From an uncultured Oscillospiraceae bacterium (lineage in GTDB: Bacteria > Bacillota > Clostridia > Oscillospirales > Oscillospiraceae), in the NCBI GenBank assembly GCA_934668295.1, contig CAKUND010000012.1, positions 1 to 21,757 of the forward strand: a stretch of DNA of 21,757 nucleotides. The letters are read 5' to 3'. How positions within the stretch are numbered: position 1 is the stretch's first letter; the number at the start of each line of letters is the position of its first letter. A program made the position numbers and the translations under genes. Shown piece by piece: positions 6,870 through 13,770 of this stretch. The notes beneath the pieces were generated by a model. The model searched no databases, was not told the DNA's origin, and saw nothing but the letters and a program-made list of their open reading frames with translations.

Positions 6870-7799
6870 TTACGCCTCCAGATAATATCTGGCTGCGGAG
6901 ATGACGAAGGCGAGGCCGTCCTCTGCCAGCTGCTCGATGTTTTCGGGAATGATGGAGCGTTCTTCGACGGACAACGTATTGAGATACCACTCCCGGAAGA
7001 ACCAGTGCTCCAGAAAGCCATGGCTCGCTTCGGGGAACTTTCGTGCCAGCACGGGCACGCCCGCCTGCAAAAAGTGCTGCACCATCTCCTCCGCTTCCAT
7101 GTGCAGCGGGTCGTTGCCGCAGATGACGATGGCCGCGGGCGCTGCGCCGCGCAGCTCGTCCGCTGTGGCGTGGATGGGGGAGAGGTACCTGCCGTACCGC
7201 GTTTCGCGGTCGGCGTAAATTTCGTTCATGGAGTCGAGTAGACCCGCGGTGAGCCCTGTGGAGCTGGTCGTCTTTTCGATGCCGGGCTTGTACGCGTCGA
7301 GATACGGATAGTCCAGCAGCTGCGCGCGCAGGCGGAAGCGGCCGGTGTCTCTGGCCATGAGCGCCAGCACGCAGGCAAAGTTGCCGCCCGCGCTGTGGCC
7401 CCAGGTGGCAAGGCGATCTGTGTCGATGCCGTATTCGGCAGCGTGGTCGCAGAAGTAGCACACGGCGTCAAATACGTCCTCCAGACCGCAGGGATACGGA
7501 TGCTCGGGGCTTTTGCGGTAGTCCAGACCGATGACGTGGTAGCCCGTCGCGTCGCGCATCCGTGTGCGCATTCGGTCGTTGTTCGCAACGTAGCCCTGCG
7601 AGAAGCAGCCGCCGTAGATCTCAAAGATCGTCGGGCGCACGCCGTCGCCGCCGGAATAGAAAATGGCGTCCCGCAGACCGCTGCGGCAGGGGATCTGCAG
7701 CTTTTTGCCGTGCAGCTCCATGTGCTCCGTAAAGGCCAGATTTTCTGCGACCTTCTGTTTGGACAGCTCACCAAAGGCCTTGGCTTCGTTTGACAGCAT
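6870..7799 (-). CDS. Alpha/beta hydrolase (HSL/acetyl-esterase-like)
   Basis: The 309-residue cytosolic protein (no signal peptide) has the alpha/beta-hydrolase fold order of HSL/BD-FAE-type esterases: an oxyanion-hole region IFEIYGGCFSQGY where HGGG is usual, an LDYRKSPEHPYP block, nucleophile elbow WGHSAGGN, an acid in ICGNDPLH and the base in ASHGFLEHWF. These enzymes remove short acyl groups from sugars, drugs or lipids. ATG 7799 follows AGGAGG by 7 bases; the SD overlaps the stop of the permease gene, so translation is coupled. Its place as fourth gene of a sugar ABC operon suggests it de-esterifies the imported compound. The exact substrate cannot be told. The changed oxyanion motif means the esterase call carries some doubt. 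Confidence 0.85.
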   Translation of the reverse strand: MLSNEAKAFGELSKQKVAENLAFTEHMELHGKKLQIPCRSGLRDAIFYSGGDGVRPTIFEIYGGCFSQGYVANNDRMRTRMRDATGYHVIGLDYRKSPEHPYPCGLEDVFDAVCYFCDHAAEYGIDTDRLATWGHSAGGNFACVLALMARDTGRFRLRAQLLDYPYLDAYKPGIEKTTSSTGLTAGLLDSMNEIYADRETRYGRYLSPIHATADELRGAAPAAIVICGNDPLHMEAEEMVQHFLQAGVPVLARKFPEASHGFLEHWFFREWYLNTLSVEERSIIPENIEQLAEDGLAFVISAARYYLEA

Positions 7800-7811
7800 A
7801 GCAGTTCCTCC

Positions 7812-8771
7812 TTATCGGGCGGCGCGCTTGTTTTTGATGATGTCGAGCACCACGGCCAGCACGAGCACCACGCCGGAAATGACCTGCTGCCAATAGGTGT
7901 GGATGTTCAGCATGACCATGCCGTTTGACAGCGTGCCCAGCAGCAGCGCGCCGAACAGCGCGCCCACGATGGAGCCCTTGCCGCCGGAAAGGCTGGCGCC
8001 GCCGAGAATGACCGCGGAGATCACGTCAAATTCCATGCCGGTCGCGTTCGTCGGCATGGCCGCGCCCAGCTGCGAGCAGTAGACGACGGAAGCGAGGCCG
8101 CACATCACGCCGTTGATGACGAACAGGGCCATGAGCGTGCCGCTGACATTGATGCCGGACAGGTACGCGACCTGGCCGCTGCCGCCGATGACGAAAATGC
8201 GGCGGCCGAAGACGGTATAGCGGGCCAGCAGCGTAAAGAGCACGACCGTAATGAGCATGATGATGACCGCGTTCGGGATGCCCAGCGTATAGCTGCGGCC
8301 GATGGTTTTGATGACGTCGTTCGTGATGGTCACGGCCTTGCCGTTTGTGACAAGATACGTTGCGCCGCGGAAAATTTCCATGCCGGCCAGCGTGGTGATG
8401 AAGGCGTTGATGCCGATCTTGGTGATCAGAATACCGTTATACACGCCGGTCAGCGCACCGACGAGCAGGCAGGCCAGAATGGCGAGGCCGGTCGGCACGC
8501 CCTTGTTGAGCAGCGTGCCCATCACGATGCCGGACAGGGCAATGACCGAGCCGATGGACAGGTCGATGTGCCCGGCGACGATGATAAGCGTCATCGTGCA
8601 TGCCAGAATGCCGACGTTGGAGGCATAGAGCGCGATGTTCAGGAAATTGTTCATGTTGAAGAAATGCGGGGAACGGATGGCGAAGAACACGATGACGATC
8701 AGATAGGCGATCACCAGCGGGATAAAATCAATGGATGAAAGCTTTTTCAGACTTGCTTTGAATTTCTGCAT
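7812..8771 (-). CDS. Sugar ABC transporter permease (RbsC type)
   Basis: A 319-residue integral membrane protein of the BPD_transp_2 family, typical length for RbsC/XylH/AraH. Hydrophobic helices begin around residue 16; diagnostic blocks are MTLIIVAGHIDLSIGS (about 60-75), GINAFITTLAGM, GMEFDVISAVILGGASLSGGKG (about 245-266) and a final helix ending in KNKRAAR. It forms the membrane channel with the ATPase encoded just upstream, whose stop lies 6 bases before this start. AGGAGG lies 10 bases before ATG 8771, within the ATPase gene's end. The sugar is not predictable from the permease alone. The intact gene is a useful comparison for the deleted copy at 1848-2240. Confidence 0.95.
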   Translation of the reverse strand: MQKFKASLKKLSSIDFIPLVIAYLIVIVFFAIRSPHFFNMNNFLNIALYASNVGILACTMTLIIVAGHIDLSIGSVIALSGIVMGTLLNKGVPTGLAILACLLVGALTGVYNGILITKIGINAFITTLAGMEIFRGATYLVTNGKAVTITNDVIKTIGRSYTLGIPNAVIIMLITVVLFTLLARYTVFGRRIFVIGGSGQVAYLSGINVSGTLMALFVINGVMCGLASVVYCSQLGAAMPTNATGMEFDVISAVILGGASLSGGKGSIVGALFGALLLGTLSNGMVMLNIHTYWQQVISGVVLVLAVVLDIIKNKRAAR

Positions 8772-8777
8772 CTTGGC

Positions 8778-10262
8778 TCAACCTCCTATGGCAGCGGTCA
8801 TGATATTGGTTTCAGTCAGCTCGTCCTGCGAAAACGCAGCCTGCAGCTTGTGGTCGTGCATGACGATCACGTGGTCAGACATGGCCAGCAGCTCCGGCAT
8901 TTCGGACGTGATCATGATGATGGACACGCCCTCGGCGCACAGCCGGTCCAGAAGCCGGTAAATTTCCGATTTGCTGCCCACGTCGATGCCGCGGGTCGGC
9001 TCGTTCATGATGATGACGTCGGGCTTGATCTCCAGCCATTTGGCCAGCACGACCTTCTGCTGGTTGCCGCCGGAGAGCGTCGCCGCCTTGGCGTGCGGGC
9101 CGGGCGTTTTGATCATCAGCTCGCGGATCCAGTGCGAGACGATCTGATCGGTGTTTTTCCCGTGCACGAAAAAGCCGTTTTTGCCGTTTTCATAGTAGGC
9201 CGTCATGATATTGTCGGACACGGACTGGATCTGCACCAGACCCTCCTGCTTGCGCTCACTCGGGATAAAGGCAAACCCGTTTTTCAGGCACTGCTTGGGG
9301 TTCGAGAGCTTCTGCCTGACGCCGCTGAGGCTGACCGTGCCCTGCGTGTTGGGGAAGCAGCCGAACAGCGTTTTGCCGAGCTCCAGATGGCCGGAGCCCA
9401 TCAGACCATAGACGCCCAGGATCTCGCCCCTGCGCAGCTGGAACGATACATCGTGGATGTAGCGGTTATGCAGGTTTTCGACTGTGAGCACCGGTTCGCC
9501 GGGCGTGTGCGTGCGCTCCGGGTACATATTTTTGATTTCGCGGCCAACCATAAGGTTGATGAGCTGGGACTCCGTAATGTCGGAAATGGGCATGTCGGCG
9601 ACCGATACGCCGTCGCGCAGAATCGTCACATGGTCGGATACCGCGAAAATTTCGTCCATTTTATGTGTGATGAAGATGATCCCGACGCCCTTGTCGCGCA
9701 GCTTGCGGATGTTTTCCAGCAAATGCTGCGTCTCCGCGTCGTTCAGCGCGGACGTCGGCTCGTCGAGGATGAGTACCTTTGCGTTCTCGTAAATTGCGCG
9801 TGCAATTTCGATCTGCTGCTTTTCCGCCACGGTGCAGTGGCTCATCTGCCTGTGTACGTCAATGTTCAGATCAATGGCGGCAACGATCTTTTCCGCTTCC
9901 TGATAGAGCTGGTTCCAGTTCAGAAATTTTGTCTTGCCGCTGTAGCGGTTGATGAACAGATTTTCGGCTACCGTGAGCTCGGAAACATTGGCCAGCTCCT
10001 GATATACGACCGCGATGCCGGCCTCCTTGGCGTCCATCGGGTTGCGGAAGTGGACGGGCCGGCCGTCCAGCGTGATGCTGCCGGAGTTCGGCGGCTGCAC
10101 GCCGGCCAGAATTTTGATGAGCGTCGATTTGCCGGCGCCGTTTTCGCCGAGCAGCGCCAGCACCTCATGCGAGCGCAGCTCCAATGTCACGCCGTCCAGC
10201 GCCTTGACGCCGGGAAACGTTTTTGTAATGTTTTCTGCCTTCAGAATCACGTGATCGTCCAT
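8778..10262 (-). CDS. Sugar ABC transporter ATPase, tandem domain (RbsA/MglA type)
   Basis: The 494-residue protein carries two ABC domains and drives uptake through the adjacent permease. Domain 1: Walker A GENGAGKST (39-47), a signature-equivalent CTVAEKQQIEIA and Walker B LILDEPTSAL. Domain 2: degenerate Walker A GLMGSGHLELGKT, good signature LSGGNQQKV and Walker B IIMNEPTRGID. This asymmetric pattern is normal for the family, unlike the ATPase at 3726-5201. ATG 10262 follows AAGGAG by 5 bases. It is the second gene of the operon, separated from the binding-protein gene by 106 bases holding a strong hairpin that probably lowers its expression relative to the binding protein. Confidence 0.95.
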   Translation of the reverse strand: MDDHVILKAENITKTFPGVKALDGVTLELRSHEVLALLGENGAGKSTLIKILAGVQPPNSGSITLDGRPVHFRNPMDAKEAGIAVVYQELANVSELTVAENLFINRYSGKTKFLNWNQLYQEAEKIVAAIDLNIDVHRQMSHCTVAEKQQIEIARAIYENAKVLILDEPTSALNDAETQHLLENIRKLRDKGVGIIFITHKMDEIFAVSDHVTILRDGVSVADMPISDITESQLINLMVGREIKNMYPERTHTPGEPVLTVENLHNRYIHDVSFQLRRGEILGVYGLMGSGHLELGKTLFGCFPNTQGTVSLSGVRQKLSNPKQCLKNGFAFIPSERKQEGLVQIQSVSDNIMTAYYENGKNGFFVHGKNTDQIVSHWIRELMIKTPGPHAKAATLSGGNQQKVVLAKWLEIKPDVIIMNEPTRGIDVGSKSEIYRLLDRLCAEGVSIIMITSEMPELLAMSDHVIVMHDHKLQAAFSQDELTETNIMTAAIGG

Positions 10263-10284
10263 AAATTCTCCTTCCTGTCGGATA

Positions 10285-10310
10285 GGGGAGCTGCCGTTCG
10301 GCAGCTCCCC
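10285..10310 (-). other. Intercistronic hairpin between binding protein and ATPase
   Basis: GGGGAGCTGCC and GGCAGCTCCCC pair over 11 bp around GTTC, followed upstream by a second small stem (CTCCGCG/CGCGGAG near 10315-10336). No U-tract follows on the minus strand. Such hairpins after solute-binding-protein genes commonly stabilise the 5' message or partly attenuate, giving excess binding protein. That role is inferred from position. Confidence 0.6.
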
Positions 10311-10368
10311 CCGGCTCCGCGCTTTGTACGCGGAGGATTACGAGCCCGGCGCTTGTGTCAGCGTGTCA

Positions 10369-11442
10369 TCAGCCGGCCAGATAATCCGCGAACCACTGCT
10401 CGGCGTTCTCGCGGGTGATGACGGTGTGATCAACATAAATGGGGTTTTCTACCTGCTCGCCCTTGATGAGGCTGATGATGGCGGGCACGGTGTATTCGCC
10501 GTAGCGGTTGAAGAAGAACGCAACGCCGCCGACCCAGACTTCGTTTTCCGGTGCGTTGGGCGTGGACTTGATGTAGTCCAGATAGCCGTATTCGTTCTCG
10601 GCGACCATGATGCAGTCCGCCTCGCGGCCGGCCGTTTCAATGGCAGCCAGCGTGGACGTGGCGATGACGTCGTTGAAGGTGTTGATGGCGATCTTGTGAT
10701 AGTCGGGATGTGCGGACAGGAAGTCGGAAACGGCCTTCTGGGCGCTGGCTGCGTCCGTGCCGGAGTCGAGGCGGATGATCTTATCGTCTGCAAAGTCCGG
10801 GAACACTTCGCGCAGGCCCTCCGGCGTGCACTCGGTGCGCTGCAGGGCGGTCTCGCCGGACGTGGAGTCCTCGACGAGCAGCAGGCAGTCGGGCTCGGCG
10901 CCCCAGCGCTCCTGCGCCACATCGCCCAGACGCTTGCCGCCGACCTGGCCGGCCAGCGCGTTGTTGGCACCGAAGAACGTTGCGCCGTCCATACCGATGT
11001 CAACTGCCACGACGGGGATCCCGGCGCCGTTCATCTTTTCCATGATGACCGGGCCGACGCTCTCGTCGATGTTGAACTCGATGAAGCCGTCGATGCCCTG
11101 GCTGATCATGTTGTCGGCGATCTCAACGGCCTTTGCACCGTCGTAGTTGTTGTCGGCGGTGATGAGCTTGACGCCGGCTTCGGCAGCGGCCTTTTCGATG
11201 CTCTCGCGCACCTGGATCTGCAGCTCGACCTGCTCGGCGATGTTGGCAAAGCCGATGACAAGCTGCTTGTCCTCAGCGGGGGCCGCAGCGTCGTCAGCGG
11301 GGGCCGCAGCGTCGTCAGCGGGCGCGGTGGTCGTGGTGTCGGCCGCTGCCGGCTGCTGCGTGTCGGTCGAAGGTGTGGCTGCGCAGGCCGCAAGACCCAG
11401 CAGCAGAACGGCTGCAAGCAGCAAAGCAATGATCTTTTTCAT
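10369..11442 (-). CDS. Sugar-binding lipoprotein of ABC transporter (periplasmic binding protein type 1 fold)
   Basis: The 357-residue precursor has a lipoprotein signal: MKKII, a leucine-rich helix, and lipobox LAAC with Cys20 as the lipidation site. A low-complexity linker of PADDAAA repeats (residues about 40-55) follows, then the type I binding fold (LVIGFANI, GIDGFIEFNIDESVG, GIPVVAVDIGMDG, AINTFNDVIATSTL). It captures a sugar-like ligand outside the membrane for the permease and ATPase downstream. AGGAGG is 6 bases before ATG 11442. A near-consensus promoter and an upstream palindrome control it. The call as RbsB/ribose-type is by fold; the ligand is unknown, and co-transcribed hydrolases hint at an acylated sugar or similar. 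Confidence 0.93.
   Translation of the reverse strand: MKKIIALLLAAVLLLGLAACAATPSTDTQQPAAADTTTTAPADDAAAPADDAAAPAEDKQLVIGFANIAEQVELQIQVRESIEKAAAEAGVKLITADNNYDGAKAVEIADNMISQGIDGFIEFNIDESVGPVIMEKMNGAGIPVVAVDIGMDGATFFGANNALAGQVGGKRLGDVAQERWGAEPDCLLLVEDSTSGETALQRTECTPEGLREVFPDFADDKIIRLDSGTDAASAQKAVSDFLSAHPDYHKIAINTFNDVIATSTLAAIETAGREADCIMVAENEYGYLDYIKSTPNAPENEVWVGGVAFFFNRYGEYTVPAIISLIKGEQVENPIYVDHTVITRENAEQWFADYLAG
11273..11314. repeat. Tandem 21-bp repeat encoding the linker of the binding lipoprotein
   Basis: Two exact 21-base copies (11273-11293 and 11294-11314, core TCAGCGGGGGCCGCAGC) plus a partial third encode the Asp/Ala/Pro-rich linker. Copy number change would alter linker length in frame. 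Confidence 0.8.
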
Positions 11443-11502
11443 GATGTTCCTCCTGATTTATTTTTCTTTTTGGAGCATTATTTTCTTTTTTGCTCTTTTT
11501 TA

Positions 11503-11531
11503 ATTCTAGCCATTTGTGAATTAGTTGTCAA
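11503..11531 (-). promoter_or_regulatory. Near-consensus promoter of the sugar ABC/hydrolase operon
   Basis: On the minus strand TTGACA (11526-11531), 17 bases, then TAGAAT (11503-11508). Transcription would start near 11496, giving a leader of about 54 bases that is rich in A on the transcript. The perfect -35 suggests strong basal expression, so control may be by repression. Confidence 0.85.
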
Positions 11532-11556
11532 TATCTATCGATTCTCAACATGATTT

Positions 11557-11573
11557 TTGTAGTATTACTACAA
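11557..11573. promoter_or_regulatory. 17-bp perfect palindrome upstream of the ABC operon promoter
   Basis: TTGTAGTA-T-TACTACAA is a perfect inverted repeat of 8-bp arms, centred about 69 bases upstream of the predicted start of the ABC operon. It is a good transcription factor site by symmetry. Its location suits an activator or an upstream repressor. The matching regulator is not known. The half-site TTGTA recalls GntR-family sites but spacing differs. Confidence 0.65.
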
Positions 11574-11757
11574 TTTTAACTCTTTCCTTTGTGCAACTCG
11601 CTCTGTCTTCAAGCGCGCAGCATTTAAAATGGCGTATTTTGAACGTTCCTGAACGCTTCTGCGCGCCGTGTTTTGATCGGGCACCGCGGCGGAATGCCCG
11701 GACAATACGCGCACCCTTCCGACGGACAGTGCCGTTGAAAAAGATGCGCTTACTATG

Positions 11758-11766
11758 TGATATAAT
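11758..11766 (+). promoter_or_regulatory. Extended -10 promoter upstream of the symporter gene
   Basis: TGATATAAT is a perfect extended -10 (TGn plus TATAAT at 11761-11766). No good -35 is seen at 17 bases; TTGAAA lies 20 bases upstream. It would give a leader of about 167 bases for the symporter. The rest of 11574-11757 shows no gene or clear structure. Confidence 0.55.
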
Positions 11767-11865
11767 TAGGTTATTCTGCAGACTATGTGTTTCTGCGCCT
11801 GGATGGATTTGTGCATTTTGCTGGATTTACACCGTTAAAGTCTCGTTAAGATTGAGCAGATTGCC

Positions 11866-11894
11866 TTTACCAACTATCCGTTTTATGGTATATT
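11866..11894 (+). promoter_or_regulatory. Proximal promoter of the symporter gene
   Basis: TTTACC (11866-11871), 17 bases, TATATT (11889-11894). Transcription would start near 11901, just before a 15-base interrupted palindrome TGAGGA-ATA-TCCTCA (11905-11919) that could be an operator or a small 5' hairpin. Confidence 0.55.
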
Positions 11895-11939
11895 GAATGC
11901 AATCTGAGGAATATCCTCAAAAAAGAAAGGGAGATTTGT

Positions 11940-13190
11940 ATGAAAGAAAAGAAGAAGCTCAGTCTGCCGGCATGGATCTTTATCGGCATGCTTGCCGGTA
12001 TCGCTGCCGGTCTCATCTTCGCGTTCGCCGGCCTCGGCGATTTTACCACGGAGTGGATCAAGCCCATCGGCACGATCTACGTCAACCTCCTGAAGTTCCT
12101 GGTCGTCCCGGTCGTCCTGTTCTCGATCGCTGACGGCGTCGTCAGCCTGAAGGACCTCAAGCGCGTTGGCTCCGTCGGCCTGAAGACCTTCGTGTATTAC
12201 ATGATCACGACCGCGCTGGCCGTCGTCATCGGCCTTGTGCTCGTCAACCTGTTCAAGGGCAGCTTCACTCCGCTGCCGTCGGCTGACCTTGGCGCGCTGG
12301 AATATGAGGCGAAGGAAGCCCCGTCCGTTATGCAGGTCATCGTGAACATCTTCCCGTCCAACCTGCTGCAGCCGATGGTCTCCTCTGACATGCTGCCGGT
12401 CATCGTCACCGCCATTTTCCTCGGCGCGGGCGTTCTGGCTGCAGGCGAAAAGGGCCAGAAGATCGGCGAACTGATCAACTGCTGCGAAGAAGTCATCATG
12501 CAGATCATGATGATGATCATCAAGTTCACCCCGATTGGCGTCTTCTGCCTCATGACCAACGTTGTCGCTGTCAACGGTGCCGACATCATCGGCAAGCTGG
12601 CGCTCATCATCGGTGTTGCATACCTCGGCTACATTGTCCACGTCGTCGTGGTTTATGGTCTATCCGTCAAGTTCCTGTCCAAGATGAGCCCCATCAAGTT
12701 CTTCAAGGGTCTGGCTCCTGCCATGATCACTGCGTTCACCACCACATCCTCCAATGCGACGCTGCCTGTTAACATCGAGTGCTGCAACAAGATGGGCGCG
12801 GAGCCTGAGATCAGCTCCTTCGTTCTGCCGCTCGGCGCGACGATCAATATGGATGGCACCGCCATCTATCAGGCCGTCTGCGCGGTCTTCATCGCGTGCT
12901 GCTACGGCGTTCAGCTGACGCTCGGTGATATGGCCATGATCGTCCTGACCGCGACCCTCGCCTCCGTCGGCACGGCCGGCGTTTCCGGTGCAGGCATGAT
13001 CATGCTGGCGATGGTTCTGACGCAGGTCGGCCTGCCGGTCGAGGGCATTGCGATCATCGCGGGCGTCGACAAGATCTTCGACATGGGCCGCACGACGCTG
13101 AACATCACCGGCGACGCGACCTGCGCGCTGTTCATCTCCCGCCTCGAGCGTGAGAAGGCCGCCAAGAAGGCTGCAAAGGCTGCAAAGTAA
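11940..13190 (+). CDS. Dicarboxylate/glutamate:cation symporter (DAACS family)
   Basis: A 416-residue membrane protein of the GltP/DctA/SstT family, which takes up acidic amino acids or C4-dicarboxylates with Na+ or H+. Diagnostic parts are the first helix pair after a basic start (MKEKKKL), the serine-rich re-entrant loop TTSSNATLP, the ion-binding motif NMDGT, and the substrate site in helix 8 DMGRTTLNITGD, with the Asp, Arg, Thr and Asn that bind aspartate in Glt-Ph all kept. The Arg favours an acidic substrate. The tail is Lys/Ala-rich (EKAAKKAAKAAK). AAAGGGAG precedes ATG 11940. It is a single-gene unit with two candidate promoters and a strong terminator. Aspartate/glutamate versus dicarboxylate cannot be decided. 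Confidence 0.93.
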   Translation: MKEKKKLSLPAWIFIGMLAGIAAGLIFAFAGLGDFTTEWIKPIGTIYVNLLKFLVVPVVLFSIADGVVSLKDLKRVGSVGLKTFVYYMITTALAVVIGLVLVNLFKGSFTPLPSADLGALEYEAKEAPSVMQVIVNIFPSNLLQPMVSSDMLPVIVTAIFLGAGVLAAGEKGQKIGELINCCEEVIMQIMMMIIKFTPIGVFCLMTNVVAVNGADIIGKLALIIGVAYLGYIVHVVVVYGLSVKFLSKMSPIKFFKGLAPAMITAFTTTSSNATLPVNIECCNKMGAEPEISSFVLPLGATINMDGTAIYQAVCAVFIACCYGVQLTLGDMAMIVLTATLASVGTAGVSGAGMIMLAMVLTQVGLPVEGIAIIAGVDKIFDMGRTTLNITGDATCALFISRLEREKAAKKAAKAAK

Positions 13191-13201
13191 CCCTGTCTCT
13201 T

Positions 13202-13239
13202 AAAAACCGCTCCCCTGGCCATCCAGGGGAGCGGTTTTT
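13202..13239 (+). terminator. Intrinsic terminator of the symporter gene
   Basis: A 17-bp perfect stem (AAAAACCGCTCCCCTGG with its complement, CCAT loop) ends in TTTTT, starting 12 bases after the symporter stop. The A-tract on the other side makes it potentially bidirectional. Confidence 0.92.
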
Positions 13240-13339
13240 GCGCAAGTCAAAGCCTCCGCTTGCCGTGCTCCGTGCGGTAAGGGGCAATGTCATCAACTTA
13301 AGACCGGTGCGTTTGTTTTATGCGAAAAACCGGCAAAAC

Positions 13340-13700
13340 ATATGCAGTTGGTAGGGGCGGGGCTCTCATCGGCCCGTTAGGAAGTTACGAATTCGCCGCA
13401 GATTTCCATAAAACCGGCATATTCTGCGGGCGGACAGAGTCGTCCGCCCCCACGAGATACGGGAAGCGATTGAAGCCTTTCCGTAGGGGCCGACGACTCT
13501 GTCCGTCCATTTGGCAGATACGAATTCGCCGCAGAGTTCCGTAAAAACGGGTGCGTCCTGCCGGACCGATGTGTACCGGCAAGCGGCAGACCCACATCCG
13601 TAACGCTCCTTCGTCGCGAACGGCTGTGACCGGCATCGGCCCCTACACAAAGCAAACTGCTGCTTATGAATTCGCCGATAGGTTTTCGTTTATCGCTTCT
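13340..13700. repeat. Cluster of degenerate intergenic repeats in alternating orientation
   Basis: This gene-free stretch holds repeated modules. A 32-base block starting TACGAATTCGCCGCAGA occurs at 13386-13417 and 13519-13550 with a few mismatches, and its GAATTCGCCG core recurs at 13668-13677. A GTAGGGGC(C/G)G module occurs forward near 13351 and 13484 and reversed near 13446 and 13640. GGACAGAGTCGTCC (13432-13445) is echoed in reverse complement near 13490-13505. GGGCGGAC-AGAGTC-GTCCGCCC (13428-13449) is a hairpin. No credible gene is seen. It resembles dispersed repeat families of gut Clostridia; the family name is not known to me. The segment 13240-13339 before it shows only a 7-bp stem (CTTGCCG/CGGTAAG). 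Confidence 0.7.
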
Positions 13701-13706
13701 GCCCAC

Positions 13707-13764
13707 CGCAACCCCTCAGGCGCTGCGCGCCAGCTCCCCTTTCAGTGGAGCCCTGGGGGCTCCG
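13707..13764. repeat. Palindromic intergenic repeat / hairpins beyond the carbohydrate-binding gene
   Basis: Two small hairpins are adjacent: GGCGC-TGC-GCGCC (13719-13731) and GGAGCCC-TGG-GGGCTCC (13747-13763). The second lies 8 bases after the stop of the broken gene on the minus strand and may have served as its terminator, though no U-tract follows. Confidence 0.45.
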
Positions 13765-13770
13765 TATGGG

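Noticed and set aside
8850..10418. Long plus-strand open frame opposite the RbsA-type ATPase (522 codons)
   Set aside because: Shadow frame of a conserved gene, no recognisable domain, no ribosome-binding site.
11525..11896. 123-codon plus-strand frame in the symporter upstream region
   Set aside because: No ribosome-binding site, Cys/Arg/Phe-rich composition, and it crosses two promoters; treated as non-coding.
13340..13700. CRISPR array
   Set aside because: Repeats are degenerate, unevenly spaced and in both orientations; no regular spacers and no cas genes.
13366..13706. Three overlapping minus-strand frames of 83-109 codons in the repeat cluster
   Set aside because: They translate the repeats themselves (repeated DRVVGPYGK/ESSAPT-type strings in different frames) and have no ribosome-binding site.
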